Below, piece by piece: positions 18,682 through 29,490 of a stretch of 64,000 nucleotides of DNA. The stretch is from Psychrobacter sp. 72-O-c (GTDB lineage Bacteria; Pseudomonadota; Gammaproteobacteria; Pseudomonadales; Moraxellaceae), in NCBI RefSeq assembly GCF_904846605.1, contig NZ_CAJHBI010000002.1, positions 1 to 64,000 on the forward strand, written 5' to 3'. Made by a program: the position numbers and the translations under genes. Below the pieces are notes generated by a model. The model was not told the origin of the DNA, did not search any database, and was given only the letters and a program-made list of their open reading frames with translations. The stretch's first letter is position 1. Each line of letters opens with the position of its first letter.

Positions 18682-20166
18682 ATGAGTCGTGAAATTTTAA
18701 CGGTAGTAGAAACTGTCAGTAATGAAAAGGGCTTAAATCCTGAAGATATCTTTGAAGCCATAGAAGATGCCTTAGTGGTGTCGACTAAGAAAAAAGTATA
18801 TACCGAACAGCCAGAAGTGGCCATACGGGTTGCTATTGATCGTACGACTGGTGACTATGATACTTATCGTTACTGGACGGTAGTTGCAGATGAAGATCAC
18901 GAGATGCCTGCTTGTCAGCTTGCCATTACTGATCTTGACCAAGAACAATGGTCAATCGGTGATGTTAGAGAAGAGCAGATTGAATCCATTGAATTTGGTC
19001 GCATTGCAGCCACTCAAGCCAAACAAGTTATTATCCAAAAGATCCGTGAAGCTGAGCGTGCCCTAGTGGCAGACGTTTTTGAGCCACGCGTCGGTGAAAT
19101 GATGTATGGTGAGGTAAAAAAACAAACGCGCGATGGCTATATCATTGATCTTGGGGATGATGCCGAAGGCTATCTATCACGTGATCAGATGCTCCCACGT
19201 GAGCAGCTGCGCGTAAAATCACGTATTAATGCCATTCTATATCATGTGAACCGTGAAAATCGCGGTGCACAGTTATTATTATCCCGTACGCACCCTGAAA
19301 TGCTCTCAGCTTTAATGCAAAAAGAAGTGCCTGAGATTGCTGAGCAAATTATTGAGATTCGTAACGTTGCTCGCTTGCCGGGTACTCGTGCTAAAATATC
19401 GGTCAAAACCAATGATCATCGTATTGATCCGGTTGGCGCTTGTATTGGGATGCGTGGTACGCGAATTCAAGCAGTACAGCAAGAGCTTGATGGTGAGCGT
19501 ATAGATGTAGTGGTGTGGTCAGATGATCCTGCCCAATTCATTATTAGCGCGCTTGAACCAGCGGATGTCAGTAGCATTATTTTAGACGAAGATATGCAGA
19601 CTGCTGATATTATCTTTAGTACTAATGATCAGCTAGCACGCGCTATTGGCTCACAAGGCCAAAACGTACGTCTGGCTTCTGAGCTCACAGGTTATAAGCT
19701 TAACATGATGCTTGAAGAAGAGTATCAGCAGCGTCAGGATAACGAATCAAAAGCCTTTATCGAGTTATTCTATGAGCGTTTAGAGGTTGATAAAGATTTA
19801 GCACACGCGCTCGTTGATATCGGCTTTACCAGCATTGAAGAAGTGGCTTACGTACCAGTAGAGACTTTTTATGATATCGAAGGCTTAGATGACGAAGCCA
19901 TTGATATGATTCAAGAGCGTGCTAAAGAAGTGGTCATCGCTGATGAGCTGGTAAAACAACAAAACATGAAAGAGCCAAGCCAAGAATTGCAAGATATGGA
20001 AGGTATGACGGTCAGTTGGGCTTATAAAATGGCTCAAAAAGACATCATTACCGTTGATGATTTAGCAGAACAAGCGGTATTTGACCTAGAAGATATCGAA
20101 GGTTTAGATACTGAAACCGCAGGAAAACTTATTATGAAAGCTCGGGAATCTTGGTTCAATGAATAG
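18682..20166 (+). CDS. nusA: Transcription termination/antitermination factor NusA
   Basis: NusA binds RNA polymerase and controls pausing, termination and antitermination. The 494-residue protein has an N-terminal polymerase-binding domain, an S1 domain (VGEMMYGEVKKQTRDGYIIDLG, near residue 135), two KH domains (GACIGMRGTRIQAVQ and AIGSQGQNVRLASEL), and two C-terminal acidic helix-hairpin-helix repeats, one ending in LDDEAIDMI and one in IEGLDTETAGKL. Length matches E. coli (495). AGGACAGG precedes the ATG. Confidence 0.96.
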   Translation: MSREILTVVETVSNEKGLNPEDIFEAIEDALVVSTKKKVYTEQPEVAIRVAIDRTTGDYDTYRYWTVVADEDHEMPACQLAITDLDQEQWSIGDVREEQIESIEFGRIAATQAKQVIIQKIREAERALVADVFEPRVGEMMYGEVKKQTRDGYIIDLGDDAEGYLSRDQMLPREQLRVKSRINAILYHVNRENRGAQLLLSRTHPEMLSALMQKEVPEIAEQIIEIRNVARLPGTRAKISVKTNDHRIDPVGACIGMRGTRIQAVQQELDGERIDVVVWSDDPAQFIISALEPADVSSIILDEDMQTADIIFSTNDQLARAIGSQGQNVRLASELTGYKLNMMLEEEYQQRQDNESKAFIELFYERLEVDKDLAHALVDIGFTSIEEVAYVPVETFYDIEGLDDEAIDMIQERAKEVVIADELVKQQNMKEPSQELQDMEGMTVSWAYKMAQKDIITVDDLAEQAVFDLEDIEGLDTETAGKLIMKARESWFNE

Positions 20167-20317
20167 GCACTAACGGCATATCGCTGTCTTTTGGTGATAT
20201 GCTATTGGTAATAAAGCGTTGATATTGATACAAAATTAATAGCAACCTTAACGCAATCATTTGTAGCCAACAACTGAATTGAACATATAGCAAACAATAG
20301 ACAGTAGGTGATAATCA

Positions 20318-23038
20318 ATGGCAGATAAGACCGTCAAAGAACTGGCAGATATGGTAGGCAAAACCGCTATTGCTGTAAAACAGCAATTAGTGGATGCTGG
20401 GCTGCCTGCTCGTGGGGAGGATGACTCAGTCACCGAACTTGAGCAAGAGAAGTTGGTGACGTATTTAAAGCAAAGTCATGGTCAGCAAGACAAGCGCCGT
20501 ATTAGTCTCAAATCTAAGACGACTAGCACTGCACGCGTGACCGGCTCTTCAGGAAAATCTAAGAGCGTCAATGTTGAAGTGCGTAAAAAGAAAGTTTTCG
20601 AAAAGCCTGATCCAGAAAAAATGGCTGAAGAATTAGCGGCACGTGAACAGGCGCTGATTGAGTCACAAGCTCGTGCGGCTAAAGATGCTGAAGAGCGTTC
20701 TGCTACTAAGAAAAAAGCTGAAGAACGCCAAGCGACTACCTTAGCGGCCATGCGTGCAAGTTTAGGATCTAACAAAAGCACAGCAGGCAAAAATGCTGAG
20801 CCTTCTACTTCTTCAGTAGTGGTCAAAAAGGGTGGTAAAGCTGCCGTTGAGATCAAAGTCAAAGAGAAGAAGAAAGTCGCTGCTACTAAGCCAAAAGTTG
20901 AAAGCGCAGCTGAACGTAAAACTCGTGAAGCTCGTGAAGTAGAAGAAGAACGTCTACGTCAAATGGAATCAAAAACTCGTCGTGCACAAGCTGAAGAGAC
21001 GCAAAAACGTACTCTTGAACAGATGCGTAAAATGGCAGGTCAATATACCGATCAGCCTGTTACGGAAGTTCGTAAGGACGAGCCATTAGCCGAAGGGTTG
21101 GTAGGTGATGCGTTAGAAGAGTCATTTGAAAAAGAACGTCGTGAGATTAAGCGTGGCGCAAGCAGCACTGCAACCCGTGGTCGTCGCCGTAAGAACCAAG
21201 ATGAGCGTGAAATAAAAAATCGTAAAAACGGTTTAAGCTCAGCGCAATCGTCGCAACATAAGTTCGAAAAACCAGTTGATAAAATCGTTTACGACGTCGA
21301 AATTACTGAACAAATCGCGGTAGCAGAACTTGCTCAGCGTATGGCTGTCAAAGCCCGTGAAGTTACCAAATTGCTAATGAAAATGGGCGAAATGGCGCGT
21401 GAAACAGACAGTATTGACCAAGCGACAGCCAGTTTAATCGTTGAAGAAATGGGTCACAATCCAGTACTAGTAAGTGATACTAAGGTTGAAGACGATCTTC
21501 ATAGTGCAGTTGATGAGCGTAGTAGTAACGTGCAAACGCGCCCACCAGTTGTTACTATTATGGGTCATGTTGACCATGGTAAGACTTCATTACTAGATAA
21601 GATTCGCGAAACTAAAGTTGCTACTGGCGAGGCTGGTGGTATCACACAGCACATTGGTGCTTATCACGTGAAAACGGATCGCGGTGTTATCACTTTCCTT
21701 GATACCCCAGGTCACGCGGCCTTTAGTGCCATGCGTTCTCGCGGTGCCCAAGCGACAGATATTGTCGTACTAGTGGTCGCAGCTGATGACGGTATGATGC
21801 CGCAAACTGAAGAAGCAATTGATCATGCTCGCGCTGCTGGTACCCCACTTATCGTAGCTATTAATAAAATGGATAAGCCAGGTGCTGATCCTGATCGCGT
21901 GTTGAATGAATTGACCGCCAAACAAGTAGTCTCTGAAGAGTGGGGCGGCGATACACCAATGGCACGTATTTCGGCCAAAACGGGTGAAGGTATCGATGAT
22001 CTGCTTGAGTACATTAGCTTACAAGCTGAGGTTATGGAATTAGAAGCGCCTTTAGATGGTGCTGCTCAAGGTGTGGTCATTGAATCAAGACTTGATAAAG
22101 GTCGTGGTCCTGTTGTTAGCGTGCTGGTCAAAAAAGGCACTCTCAAACAAGGCGATCTAGTATTAGCGGGTGAATACTACGGCAAAGTCCGTGCCATGGT
22201 CGATGAGCATGGTCAACGCATTCAGTCGGCCGGTCCTTCTATCCCCGTTGAGGTTTTAGGCTTGCCTGATACCCCAGCTGCAGGTAGTGAGTTCTTAGTC
22301 GTTACTGACGAGAAGAAAGCACGTGAAGTCGCTGACTTTAGGGCCAATCGTGAGCGTGAGCGTCAACTTGAGCGCCAGAACAAAATGCGCTTAGAGAGCA
22401 TGTTTGAGCAGATGGAACAAGGTGACGTGTCATTCTTGAATATCGTGCTAAAAACTGACGTTCGTGGTTCGCTTGAAGCTTTACTTGCCGCATTAGATGA
22501 GCTATCAACTGATGAAGTTAAAGTAAGGGTTATTAGCTCAGGTGTCGGCCCGATCTCAGAATCTGATGTGACGCTTGCAGAATCTAGCGAAGCCGTATTG
22601 TTAGGCTTTAACGTCCGTGCAGATACTACCGCACGCCGTAAAGCAGATGCTGCTGGTATGGATATTCGTTACTACAGCGTTATTTATGGTTTAATTGATG
22701 ATGTGAAAGCGGCAATGAGTGGTTTGCTTGCCCCAGAACATCGCGAGAAAATCTTAGGTGTTGCTGATGTTCGCGAAGTATTCCGCTCTAGTAAATTTGG
22801 TGCAGCTGCCGGTTGTATGGTGGTTGAAGGCACTATTTATCGCAACAAGCCGATTCGTGTATTACGTGATGATCAGGTTATCTTTACCGGTCAATTACAG
22901 TCATTGCGTCGTTATAAAGAAGACGTCAATGAAGTGCGTACTGGCATGGAATGTGGTATGGCAGTTCGTGGCTATAGTGTCGAAGCGGGTGATAAGATCG
23001 AAGTCTTTGAAATACAAGAATTCGAACGCACCATCTAA
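20318..23038 (+). CDS. infB: Translation initiation factor IF-2
   Basis: IF-2 is the GTPase that brings fMet-tRNA to the 30S subunit and promotes subunit joining. It has 906 residues: an N-terminal IF2-N domain ([19 protein letters not shown]), a long charged Lys/Glu/Ala-rich helical linker, a second IF2-N domain, then the GTPase from about residue 407 with [17 protein letters not shown] and [10 protein letters not shown]. Domains II, III and the C-terminal fMet-binding domain follow, ending [13 protein letters not shown]. The gene lies directly downstream of nusA, as usual. Confidence 0.97.
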   Translation: MADKTVKELADMVGKTAIAVKQQLVDAGLPARGEDDSVTELEQEKLVTYLKQSHGQQDKRRISLKSKTTSTARVTGSSGKSKSVNVEVRKKKVFEKPDPEKMAEELAAREQALIESQARAAKDAEERSATKKKAEERQATTLAAMRASLGSNKSTAGKNAEPSTSSVVVKKGGKAAVEIKVKEKKKVAATKPKVESAAERKTREAREVEEERLRQMESKTRRAQAEETQKRTLEQMRKMAGQYTDQPVTEVRKDEPLAEGLVGDALEESFEKERREIKRGASSTATRGRRRKNQDEREIKNRKNGLSSAQSSQHKFEKPVDKIVYDVEITEQIAVAELAQRMAVKAREVTKLLMKMGEMARETDSIDQATASLIVEEMGHNPVLVSDTKVEDDLHSAVDERSSNVQTRPPVVTIMGHVDHGKTSLLDKIRETKVATGEAGGITQHIGAYHVKTDRGVITFLDTPGHAAFSAMRSRGAQATDIVVLVVAADDGMMPQTEEAIDHARAAGTPLIVAINKMDKPGADPDRVLNELTAKQVVSEEWGGDTPMARISAKTGEGIDDLLEYISLQAEVMELEAPLDGAAQGVVIESRLDKGRGPVVSVLVKKGTLKQGDLVLAGEYYGKVRAMVDEHGQRIQSAGPSIPVEVLGLPDTPAAGSEFLVVTDEKKAREVADFRANRERERQLERQNKMRLESMFEQMEQGDVSFLNIVLKTDVRGSLEALLAALDELSTDEVKVRVISSGVGPISESDVTLAESSEAVLLGFNVRADTTARRKADAAGMDIRYYSVIYGLIDDVKAAMSGLLAPEHREKILGVADVREVFRSSKFGAAAGCMVVEGTIYRNKPIRVLRDDQVIFTGQLQSLRRYKEDVNEVRTGMECGMAVRGYSVEAGDKIEVFEIQEFERTI

Positions 23039-23112
23039 ATGTTTTACTTAAGCATGCTATAAGCCTAATAAGCTGAACATACATCGCATTGCTTACTGAT
23101 ATTACGATGTAT

Positions 23113-23149
23113 TGAGGCCTAACAGGTTCATCCTGCTAGGCCTTTTTTA
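23113..23149 (+). terminator. Terminator between infB and rbfA
   Basis: GGCCTA-ACAGG pairs with CCTG-C-TAGGCC around the loop TTCAT, followed by six T. It lies 75 bp after infB. rbfA follows 62 bp later, so this probably trims the transcript or attenuates into rbfA-truB. Confidence 0.8.
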
Positions 23150-23210
23150 TCGTATATAATATGCTTTTAGCACTATCAAAAATAAATAGTAGTAAAAATA
23201 GGATAATAAT

Positions 23211-23630
23211 ATGAACCAACGTCTACAACGCTTATCGGATCAAATCCAGCGCGAGCTTGCTGTTCTTATTCGTGATGAAGTTAATGATCCACGTCTGACA
23301 GGTTTTGTGACTATCTCTAGTGTCAAAGTTAGCGCTGACCTAGGTTACGCAGATATTTATGTCACTATCATGGAACCAGAGCTCAACGGCGCCATGAACA
23401 AGACTGATCATGAACCGAGTGTGCAAGTACTTAATAAAGCGGCTGGATTTTTGCGTACTGAGCTAAGCCGTAGCTTAAAAACCCGCACTACACCGCGTCT
23501 GCGTTTTCATTATGATGAAGTCACTGCTCGTGGTAACTATATGATGGATTTGATCAGTCAGGCCGTTACTAAAACTGAGAGCAATGAAGCTGATGATCAA
23601 GAGATAGATCAGAAACAAACTGACGAATAA
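23211..23630 (+). CDS. rbfA: Ribosome-binding factor A
   Basis: RbfA is a KH-like factor needed for 30S maturation and cold adaptation. The 139-residue protein begins MNQRLQRLSDQIQRELAVLI and contains EVNDPRLTGFVTISSVKVSADLGYADIYV, the family core, and TRTTPRLRFHYDEV. The acidic tail (DDQEIDQKQTDE) is an extra. It lies between infB and truB with a 9-bp gap to truB, so the two are co-translated. Confidence 0.95.
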   Translation: MNQRLQRLSDQIQRELAVLIRDEVNDPRLTGFVTISSVKVSADLGYADIYVTIMEPELNGAMNKTDHEPSVQVLNKAAGFLRTELSRSLKTRTTPRLRFHYDEVTARGNYMMDLISQAVTKTESNEADDQEIDQKQTDE

Positions 23631-23639
23631 GTAAATACT

Positions 23640-24674
23640 ATGTCTATTGCGAAGCAAGCAGCCGATCAAGAAAGTAAGCAAAAGGTTTCAGGGGTAATCT
23701 TGGTAGATAAACCTAAAGGCATGACTTCTCAGCAAGTGGTGTCAAAGGTTAAATATCTGTTTAAGTCGCCTATACATGACAGCAAAAAAGCTGGGCATAC
23801 TGGAACCCTTGATCCGATGGCGACTGGTCTGCTGCCTATTTGTTTGGGTGAGGCGACTAAATTTAGTCATTACCAGCTCGATGCTGATAAGTCTTATCAG
23901 GCGACGATCTTGCTCGGTCAGCAGACAGATACCGGAGATGCAGACGGAAAAGTCATTGCACAAGCTGCTATTCCTACCCTTAACGAGGAATTACTGAACC
24001 GTATTGCTCAGCAGTTTATGGGCGCGCAGCAGCAAATTCCGCCCATGTATTCCGCCTTAAAAAAAGACGGTAAGAAGTTGTATGAATATGCGCGCGCTGG
24101 AATAGAAATTGAGCGTGAGCCTAGAGATATTGTGATTAAAGCGATTGACTTAATAATGGTGGATGACCAACAGATTCAACTGACGGTTACTTGTACTAAA
24201 GGGACTTACGTGCGGGTTTTGGCAGAAGATATTGCTAAAGAGTTAGGTACATTAGGGCATTTGGTTGCTCTGCGTCGTTCGCAGGTAGGTCATTTTGATT
24301 TGAGCGAGGCTATCACTGTATCTCAGCTGGAGCAGCAGGAACTTGATACGCGCTTATCACAATTATTACCTATTGATGCCTGCGTTAATATTACCGCTGA
24401 ATTGATGCTGAATACCGCGCAGTGCGAGCGTATAAAGATGGGTCAACGCCTAAACGTTATTGATCAGCTTACCACCGAGCTCCAGGCTTATATTATAAGT
24501 AACGTGCAGCATAGCGCATCATCTACTACAACTTCAGAAACTGATAATGATCGCCATGCAGAACATGAGCTACCGGTTGATATCCGCCTGATAGATGAAT
24601 CAAGAAAATTTCTAGGTTTAGGGGCTGTTAGCCTCAACGGACGTCTACAACCTAAAAAAGTGATTTCGCGCTAA
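23640..24674 (+). CDS. truB: tRNA pseudouridine-55 synthase TruB
   Basis: TruB makes pseudouridine-55 in the T loop of tRNAs. The catalytic Asp is D58 in GHTGTLDPMATGLLP, and downstream are YQATILLGQQTDTGDADG, QIPPMYSALKKDGKKLYEYAR, and RSQVGHFDLSEAI. It has 344 residues, about 30 more than the E. coli protein; a Ser/Thr/Asp-rich loop near residues 290-312 accounts for it. It follows rbfA by 9 bp and ends before a strong terminator. Confidence 0.95.
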   Translation: MSIAKQAADQESKQKVSGVILVDKPKGMTSQQVVSKVKYLFKSPIHDSKKAGHTGTLDPMATGLLPICLGEATKFSHYQLDADKSYQATILLGQQTDTGDADGKVIAQAAIPTLNEELLNRIAQQFMGAQQQIPPMYSALKKDGKKLYEYARAGIEIEREPRDIVIKAIDLIMVDDQQIQLTVTCTKGTYVRVLAEDIAKELGTLGHLVALRRSQVGHFDLSEAITVSQLEQQELDTRLSQLLPIDACVNITAELMLNTAQCERIKMGQRLNVIDQLTTELQAYIISNVQHSASSTTTSETDNDRHAEHELPVDIRLIDESRKFLGLGAVSLNGRLQPKKVISR

Positions 24675-24734
24675 CCTAAAACTTGCATAATTTACTAACA
24701 TCTTACACTAATCACATATCGTCACATTTTATTG

Positions 24735-24767
24735 CAGGTTTCACCTATGGTGGAACCTGTTTTTTTT
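24735..24767 (+). terminator. Strong intrinsic terminator after truB
   Basis: CAGGTTTCACC (24735-24745) pairs with GGTGGAACCTG (24749-24759) around a short loop, followed by eight T. It ends the nusA-infB-rbfA-truB transcript. The stretch 24675-24976 otherwise shows no gene. Confidence 0.9.
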
Positions 24768-24976
24768 ATATACTAATTTTGATTTACTAGGGAAGGTGAC
24801 AGTCAGTAATAAATACTGATAATAACTAAATACTGATAATAACAAAGCTCATCAAGAGTGATGATCCAATAAGAGAAAATAATTATCAGCATAAATAAAA
24901 TATGGACTCATGTGCTAAAAATATTAAGAAATATAACTCAGATTGAAACTTAACTTTTAAAAGTGTACGGAACATT

Positions 24977-25501
24977 ATGAAAACGATCGCTTTCTTGCTA
25001 CATAATAATTTTGAACAAGTAGAATACGAAGACGTCAATAATCAATTAAAAGATAAAGGTTATAAGACGATTCTTATCACCACCAACAAGAACAAAGAAG
25101 TCCAAGCTATGAATCAAGATGTCGATAAAGGCGATACCTTTACCGCAGATATCTTTGCAAAAGATGCCCAAATTGATGATTATGACGCTCTAGTAGTACC
25201 TGGTGGTACGGTAAATGCCGATACTATACGTGGTAACGAAGAAGCGCATAATATAGTCAAAGCTGTCAACAACGCCAAAAAACCACTAGCTTTAATTTGT
25301 CATGCTCCTTGGATTCTTATTAATACTGGAATTGCCAAAGGAAAAACCCTAACGGCATATCAATCTTTGCAAACTGACCTAGAAAACGCTGGGGCGAAAT
25401 TTGTAGACAAAACGGTACAAGTAGACGGTAATCTTATTACCTCACGTAATCCAGATGATATTAAGAACTTTGTTGAGGCAATTGATAAGGCTTTATCCTA
25501 A
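24977..25501 (+). CDS. DJ-1/PfpI family protein (stress protein, YhbO-like)
   Basis: The 174-residue protein has the class I glutamine-amidotransferase-like fold: LHNNFEQVEYEDVNNQLKDK, DYDALVVPGGTVNAD, and the nucleophile elbow ALICHAPWILIN, whose Cys is the catalytic residue of PfpI/YhbO proteins. Members act as stress-induced deglycases or proteases, but activity here is not proven. It lies alone between the truB terminator and two tiny charged ORFs, splitting an otherwise conserved truB-rpsO neighbourhood. Confidence 0.85.
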   Translation: MKTIAFLLHNNFEQVEYEDVNNQLKDKGYKTILITTNKNKEVQAMNQDVDKGDTFTADIFAKDAQIDDYDALVVPGGTVNADTIRGNEEAHNIVKAVNNAKKPLALICHAPWILINTGIAKGKTLTAYQSLQTDLENAGAKFVDKTVQVDGNLITSRNPDDIKNFVEAIDKALS

Positions 25502-25630
25502 CAAGCCACTTTAACTAGAATCATCATTATACAAATAAGTTACATAAATACCTTATATAAAAATGCTATACAAAACATAGAAGTTTTAACTTACTACAAT
25601 TAATCTAAAACCACCAAAGAGGAAATTATC

Positions 25631-25798
25631 ATGGCACAGCCTAACCCAAACGATACTAAAATTGAGCAACAACGTTCTGAAGCAGCTAAAGCATCGCTAA
25701 AGAATCAAACTGAAAGTAATTATGCAGAAGATACGGAAGAAGCCGCAGATCGTATCGCTGATAACGCAAAAGAAGCTAAGAAAGACGAGGATAAGTAG
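25631..25798 (+). CDS. Tiny highly charged hypothetical protein
   Basis: The 55-residue ORF starts MAQPNPNDTKIEQQRSEAAK and ends KEAKKDEDK. GAGGAAAT precedes the ATG. It is very rich in Ala, Lys, Glu and Asp, has one Tyr, no Trp or Cys and no hydrophobic core, as expected for an intrinsically disordered hydrophilin-like protein. I recognise no family. Its downstream neighbour is a similarly sized charged ORF and its upstream neighbour is a DJ-1/PfpI gene, so a stress role is plausible but is inference. Confidence 0.6.
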   Translation: MAQPNPNDTKIEQQRSEAAKASLKNQTESNYAEDTEEAADRIADNAKEAKKDEDK

Positions 25799-25830
25799 CT
25801 TTTGATGGGTGAGTCTTAATTTACTCATTA

Positions 25831-25871
25831 GCGCCTCGCTACTGATGCTTTGGCAGATCAGTAATGAGGCG
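25831..25871. repeat. Long hairpin between the two small ORFs
   Basis: CGCCTCGCTACTGAT (832-846) pairs with ATCAGTAATGAGGCG (857-871) with two mismatches over 15 positions and a 10-nt loop. There is no T-run, so it does not look like a terminator. It may protect or process the mRNA between the two small genes. Confidence 0.6.
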
Positions 25872-25917
25872 TATTAATACACCTCTGATAAGCAACGTGT
25901 AAATCGTAGGAGACATT

Positions 25918-26097
25918 ATGGATAAGTCACAAAAAGATATGGACAAGCAAGAACAAAAAATACAACAGCTAGCAGAAGATATCAATCCTAGCGAAGATGT
26001 TTTTCCTGATAGCGAAGCTGAAGCAACAACGGTTCCATTAGCAGATGATGCACTCGGTGGTAATGCCACCCAAGATGACGTTAAGAAAAATAAATAA
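25918..26097 (+). CDS. Tiny acidic hypothetical protein
   Basis: The 59-residue ORF starts MDKSQKDMDKQEQKIQQLAE and ends TQDDVKKNK. TAGGAG lies at good spacing before the ATG at 25918. It is rich in Asp, Glu, Gln and Lys, has no Trp or Cys and one Phe, so it is probably disordered. No family is recognised. It shares the size and composition of the preceding ORF but little direct sequence similarity. Confidence 0.6.
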   Translation: MDKSQKDMDKQEQKIQQLAEDINPSEDVFPDSEAEATTVPLADDALGGNATQDDVKKNK

Positions 26098-26135
26098 ATC
26101 TTTTATTTATCTAGAGTCACTTTAAGGTTATTTTT

Positions 26136-26187
26136 AAAAACTGTTGAAACTACTGGCAAAAATTGCTGTTAGTTCAACAGTTTTTTG
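26136..26187 (+). terminator. Hairpin terminator upstream of rpsO
   Basis: AACTGTTGAA pairs with TTCAACAGTT across an internal loop, followed by six T ending at 26186. It would stop transcription from the small ORFs. A TATAAT at 26189-26194 follows immediately, so terminator and rpsO promoter abut. Confidence 0.75.
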
Positions 26188-26188
26188 T

Positions 26189-26194
26189 TATAAT
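26189..26194 (+). promoter_or_regulatory. Candidate -10 box for rpsO
   Basis: TATAAT lies 168 bp before the rpsO start, directly after the terminator T-run. No convincing -35 box at 16-18 bp is visible; TTGCTG lies 20 bp upstream. The resulting leader would be about 155 nt, enough for the known S15 autoregulation, but no S15-binding fold was derived. Confidence 0.5.
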
Positions 26195-26361
26195 CCCCTC
26201 CTAGTTAAAACAACGTGTTTGTTCCTCACTAGGTCAACTCTAGTAATGCAGGGTTGTCCTGAATGATGTGCAAACTATTTCATTTATACTATTCTATCGT
26301 TCCACAAGCGCTTAAATTTATTGAGTGTGTACTGGAGCTTTTAGCATTGCCGGAGAAATTT

Positions 26362-26628
26362 ATGCTAACTAACACTGATCGTGAACAAATCATTTCACAA
26401 TACCAGCGCGGCGAAAACGACACAGGTTCACCAGAAGTACAAGTGGCTTTACTAAGTGCTCGTATTGATGATTTACAAAATCATTTTAAAGCCCATAAAG
26501 CGGATCATCATAGCCGTCGCGGTCTTATCCGTATGGTTAATACGCGCCGTAAGTTGCTTGATTACCTAAAAGGTAAAGATCTTAGTCGTTATACCACAGT
26601 TATTAAACAGCTAGGTCTACGTCGTTAA
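26362..26628 (+). CDS. rpsO: 30S ribosomal protein S15
   Basis: S15 binds 16S rRNA early in 30S assembly. The 88-residue protein contains the family core [49 protein letters not shown] and ends KQLGLRR. ATG at 26362 has GGAG at 26352-26355; a longer frame from 26263 would add 33 residues absent in S15. It lies upstream of pnp as in E. coli. Confidence 0.96.
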   Translation: MLTNTDREQIISQYQRGENDTGSPEVQVALLSARIDDLQNHFKAHKADHHSRRGLIRMVNTRRKLLDYLKGKDLSRYTTVIKQLGLRR

Positions 26629-26756
26629 TTTAGCGACAATGGCACAGGTGGCAATCAAGTTAAAATACGCTGTATATTTGCGGTGTAATTTTAGAGGTCT
26701 TGATAGCCCTAAAGTAATTTACTTGTGGTTATTGACGTAATAGTTGAGCAGTATAA

Positions 26757-26790
26757 AAACGGTGTGGAATAGTTTCACGCCGTTTTTTTT
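26757..26790 (+). terminator. Terminator after rpsO
   Basis: ACGGTGTG (26759-26766) pairs with CACGCCGT (26776-26783) including one G-T pair, followed by seven more T. It separates rpsO from pnp, but read-through is common in this arrangement. Confidence 0.85.
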
Positions 26791-27336
26791 ATGCCTATTA
26801 TATTGAGATAATTTAAAAGAAAGACACGTAGTAGCTTGCTTAGTATATACAAAGGTATAGGTCAGGAGCAAAAGTTTAAACAAAGACCATCTGCGGCGAA
26901 GAGCAGTGAGAAACAGTAACATTTGCTCAGTTTCTTAATTAATTGGTTAATGGCTATAAATCCCTGTAAAATAGTGCACTGTGCGTTTTCATAGTAGGCT
27001 TATATATAAATATAAGCGCAAAACAAAGTAAATAATGCCAGACATGGTTTGGTCATTTATAATGACAAAAATTTACTGATATTTATAGAAAACCGAATTT
27101 AAATTACTAGAAAGATAGCGCAGTACTGATAAGTAGCAACTATGAATAACACACATGTAATAGTATTGATGTATTAGTACATTAGATAAATGCATAACGC
27201 TAGCCGTACTGATGGATAGAACTTGTAAGCACAACGCTCATCAGTTAGCGGTTACACACTAAAAATTTCTAACGACCGATATCAGATTGTTTATATTATT
27301 GATATTATTTTCGTCACTCAACATTAGGAAACTTAT
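26791..27336. other. Long pnp leader region
   Basis: The 546 bp before pnp contain no supported gene. A weak promoter-like pair (TTGGTT, 18 bp, TAAAAT near 26965) is the only candidate. In E. coli the pnp leader carries an RNase III hairpin used for autocontrol; no equally clear long stem was found by eye. Confidence 0.45.
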
Positions 27337-29448
27337 ATGACAACTCCGACAATGTTTAACACCATTAAGCGTGAATTCCAATACGGCAACCAGCAAGTTA
27401 TTCTTGAAACTGGCCGTATCGCTCGTCAAGCCAACTCAGTCATGGTACACATGGGCGGCGTTTCTGTATTAGTCGCAGCAGTAGTTAAGCCTGAAGCAAA
27501 AGCAGGGCAGAACTTTTTCCCTTTAACCGTTAACTATCAAGAAAAAATGTACGCTGCAGGCAAAATTCCAGGTGCTTATGGCAAACGTGAAGGCCGTGCT
27601 AGCGAATTTGAAACTTTAACCTCGCGTCTGATTGACCGTCCGATTCGTCCGTTATTTCCTGAAGGTTATCTGAATGAAGTTCAGATCACTGCTACCGTTG
27701 TGTCGTCAGACAAAACTCAATCTGCAGATATTGCAGCACTAATTGGTGCTTCAGCTGCGCTAGCTATCTCTGACGCTCCGTTTAATGGCCCTGTTGCCGG
27801 TGCACGCGTTGGCTTTATTAACGGTGAATATGTTTTAAACCCGACTCTTGAACAACTTAAAGAGAGTGATCTGGACTTAATCGTTGCTGGCACAAAATCT
27901 GCAGTATTGATGGTTGAATCAGAAGCCAAAGAGCTATCAGAAGATCAAATGCTAGGCGCAGTACTATATGGCCATCAGCAGCAGCAAATCGTTATCGATA
28001 ATATTGCTTCAATGGCAGCAGAAGTTGGTACGGCTAAGCAACAGTTTACTGCTCCTAAGCACGACGAAGCGCTTGAGAGCAGCATGAAAGAGCAGTTCGG
28101 CGAGCAAGTTGCTGATGCTTATACCATCACTGATAAGCAAGAACGCTACACTAAGCTTGATGATGTTAGACAAGCTGCTATTGATGCGCTTGCTGGTGAT
28201 ATAGAGTCAGAAACTTATAGCAGCAAAGTATCCGAGCTTAAAGACATCTATAATGACCTAAAATACCGTACGGTTCGTGACAGTATCTTGTCAGGTAAAC
28301 CACGTATCGATGGTCGTGACCTTGAGACTGTTCGTGCCCTTGACGTGCAAGTGGGTGTTCTACCATTTACGCATGGTTCAGCGCTATTTACTCGCGGTGA
28401 AACCCAAGCATTGGTTACGACTACTCTTGGTAGCAGCCGTGACGTCAACATGATTGACTCGCTAGCCGGAACTATTCGTGACCATTTCATGTTGCATTAT
28501 AACTTCCCGCATTTCTCAGTGGGTGAAACCGGTCGCGAAGGTATTCCTAAACGTCGCGAAATCGGTCATGGCCGTCTAGCACGCCGTGGTGTACAAGCGA
28601 TGCTTCCTGATAGCGAACGCTTCCCATACGTCATCCGTGTGGTATCAGAGATTACTGAATCAAACGGTTCATCGTCTATGGCTTCAGTTTGCGGTGCAAG
28701 CTTGGCGTTGATGGATGCTGGCGTACCAATCAAAGCACCAGTTGCTGGTATTGCAATGGGCCTAGTTAAAGAAGGCGAGCGCTTTGCAGTCTTGTCTGAC
28801 ATCTTAGGTGATGAAGATCATCTTGGCGATATGGACTTTAAAGTTGCTGGTTCTAAAGACGGTATCACCGCGTTACAGATGGATATTAAAATCGAAGGGA
28901 TTACTCCAGACATCATGGAGCAAGCGCTTAAACAAGCCCATGCTGGTCGTATCCACATTTTAGACGCGATGAATAAAGTATTGCCTGAGAGCCGTACTGA
29001 AATTAACGCGCATGCGCCTAACTATGCGGTTATTGAAATCAATCCAGATAAAATTCGTGAAGTTATTGGTAAAGGTGGCGCAACGATTCGTCAGCTAACT
29101 GAAGAGACTGGTGCGGTTATCGATATTGATGACGGCGGCACGATTCGTATTTTTGGTGAAAATAAAGCAGCAACCAAAGCCGCTATCGGTAAAATCGAAG
29201 CCTTAACAGCAGAAGTTGAAGTAGGCAAAACTTATGAAGGTACGGTTGCTCGTATCGTTGACTTCGGTGCCTTCGTTAACGTATTGCCAAATACTGATGG
29301 CCTTGTTCATATCTCACAAATCGCAGAAGAGCGCGTAGAGAATGTATCAGACTACTTAAAAGAAGGTCAAATCGTTAAAGTATTTGTTCAAGACGTTGAT
29401 AACCGTGGTCGCATCAAGTTGACCATGAAAGGTATTGAGCAGAACTAA
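27337..29448 (+). CDS. pnp: Polynucleotide phosphorylase
   Basis: PNPase degrades RNA from the 3' end using phosphate and can add tails; it is part of the degradosome and is important in the cold. The 703-residue protein has two RNase PH domains (first from residue 10; second with [17 protein letters not shown] and [19 protein letters not shown]), a KH domain ([20 protein letters not shown]) and a C-terminal S1 domain ([23 protein letters not shown]). Length is typical. It follows rpsO as in most gammaproteobacteria. Confidence 0.97.
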   Translation: MTTPTMFNTIKREFQYGNQQVILETGRIARQANSVMVHMGGVSVLVAAVVKPEAKAGQNFFPLTVNYQEKMYAAGKIPGAYGKREGRASEFETLTSRLIDRPIRPLFPEGYLNEVQITATVVSSDKTQSADIAALIGASAALAISDAPFNGPVAGARVGFINGEYVLNPTLEQLKESDLDLIVAGTKSAVLMVESEAKELSEDQMLGAVLYGHQQQQIVIDNIASMAAEVGTAKQQFTAPKHDEALESSMKEQFGEQVADAYTITDKQERYTKLDDVRQAAIDALAGDIESETYSSKVSELKDIYNDLKYRTVRDSILSGKPRIDGRDLETVRALDVQVGVLPFTHGSALFTRGETQALVTTTLGSSRDVNMIDSLAGTIRDHFMLHYNFPHFSVGETGREGIPKRREIGHGRLARRGVQAMLPDSERFPYVIRVVSEITESNGSSSMASVCGASLALMDAGVPIKAPVAGIAMGLVKEGERFAVLSDILGDEDHLGDMDFKVAGSKDGITALQMDIKIEGITPDIMEQALKQAHAGRIHILDAMNKVLPESRTEINAHAPNYAVIEINPDKIREVIGKGGATIRQLTEETGAVIDIDDGGTIRIFGENKAATKAAIGKIEALTAEVEVGKTYEGTVARIVDFGAFVNVLPNTDGLVHISQIAEERVENVSDYLKEGQIVKVFVQDVDNRGRIKLTMKGIEQN

Positions 29449-29490
29449 TAGCTGATATTTTACTAATGTAGTATTAGATTTTTGCTTTAA

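Noticed and set aside
20482-20862. Long antisense reading frame inside infB
   Set aside because: It mirrors the biased Lys/Glu codons of the IF-2 linker; no start signal and no family resemblance.
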